From the NCBI RefSeq assembly GCF_035784015.1, contig NZ_JALKOW010000004.1: a stretch of DNA of 64,000 bases; one strand, 5' to 3'. The notes beneath the pieces were generated by a model. That model had not been told where the DNA came from. It did no database searches and saw nothing but the letters and a program-made list of their open reading frames with translations. Shown here piece by piece: positions 63,938 to 64,000 of the stretch. Every line of letters starts with the position of its first letter. Positions within the stretch are counted from its first letter, which is position 1. The position numbers and the translations under genes are program-made. The DNA is from Comamonas sp009360615. GTDB taxonomy: Bacteria; Pseudomonadota; Gammaproteobacteria; Burkholderiales; Burkholderiaceae_C.

Positions 63938-64000
63938 AGCCGTGCCTCGGAGTGCACCAACTTGGTGCTCCGCTGACCCGAAAGACCGCGCCAGGCGTGG

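Overview
The window is chromosomal DNA of a high-GC betaproteobacterium, most likely a Comamonas-like member of the Comamonadaceae. The evidence is the co-occurrence of a fused indolepyruvate ferredoxin oxidoreductase with a divergent Lrp regulator, a Bug-type (TTT) solute receptor, type 2 ArgC, type 2 PyrF, YaeQ, a TctDE-like two-component pair, and two families of short intergenic repeats of the kind seen in this family. Genus is an inference from gene content and cannot be proved by eye. No tRNA, rRNA, CRISPR array, insertion sequence or phage was found.

Layout. 0-1.4 kb: 5' half of secD and yajC (Sec translocon). 1.7-6 kb: indolepyruvate:ferredoxin oxidoreductase and its divergent Lrp/AsnC regulator. 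6.3-10.1 kb: MFS exporter, lytic transglycosylase MltA, a small membrane ORF sharing start bases with mltA, and an OmpA-like lipoprotein. 10.2-17.8 kb: a tightly packed leftward operon (YhdP/AsmA-like protein, nitrilase-family amidase, PAS sensor kinase, FixJ/NarL-type regulator). 17.9-24.4 kb: glnE, a GST, purB, yaeQ and a DUF3717-DUF1289 protein. 24.5-29 kb: TerC transporter behind a yybP-ykoY (manganese) riboswitch, a small 4-TM protein, an M48 peptidase and moaC.

29.1-38.4 kb is the accessory part. Reading leftward (minus strand) from a sigma-54-type promoter come a type IV pilin (pilA), a strong terminator, a TfpX/TfpZ-family pilin accessory protein, an LtaS/OpgB-fold phosphotransferase, two tandem duplicated phosphoethanolamine-transferase-like proteins, and a spermidine-synthase-like membrane/methyltransferase system split over three ORFs. 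One of those splits lies exactly at a (GTGCT)3 pentanucleotide repeat. The 35.5-37.7 kb stretch is visibly AT-rich against its surroundings, which suggests transfer. I propose that this is a pilin locus carrying its own phospho-substituent transferase in the slot where some Pseudomonas pilin islands carry a glycosyltransferase. This is inference, not demonstrated function.

38.5-64 kb is mostly core genome: double-FHA protein, ssb, MFS transporter, uvrA, FAD oxidoreductase, Bug receptor with an upstream LysR gene, pyrF, EamA exporter, RibD-like reductase, a decayed non-coding stretch, a second TerC protein without a riboswitch, sucCD, argC, cycA, a YddG-like exporter, recA-recX with an upstream near-consensus LexA box, a MarR regulator and a TctDE-like pair at the right edge.
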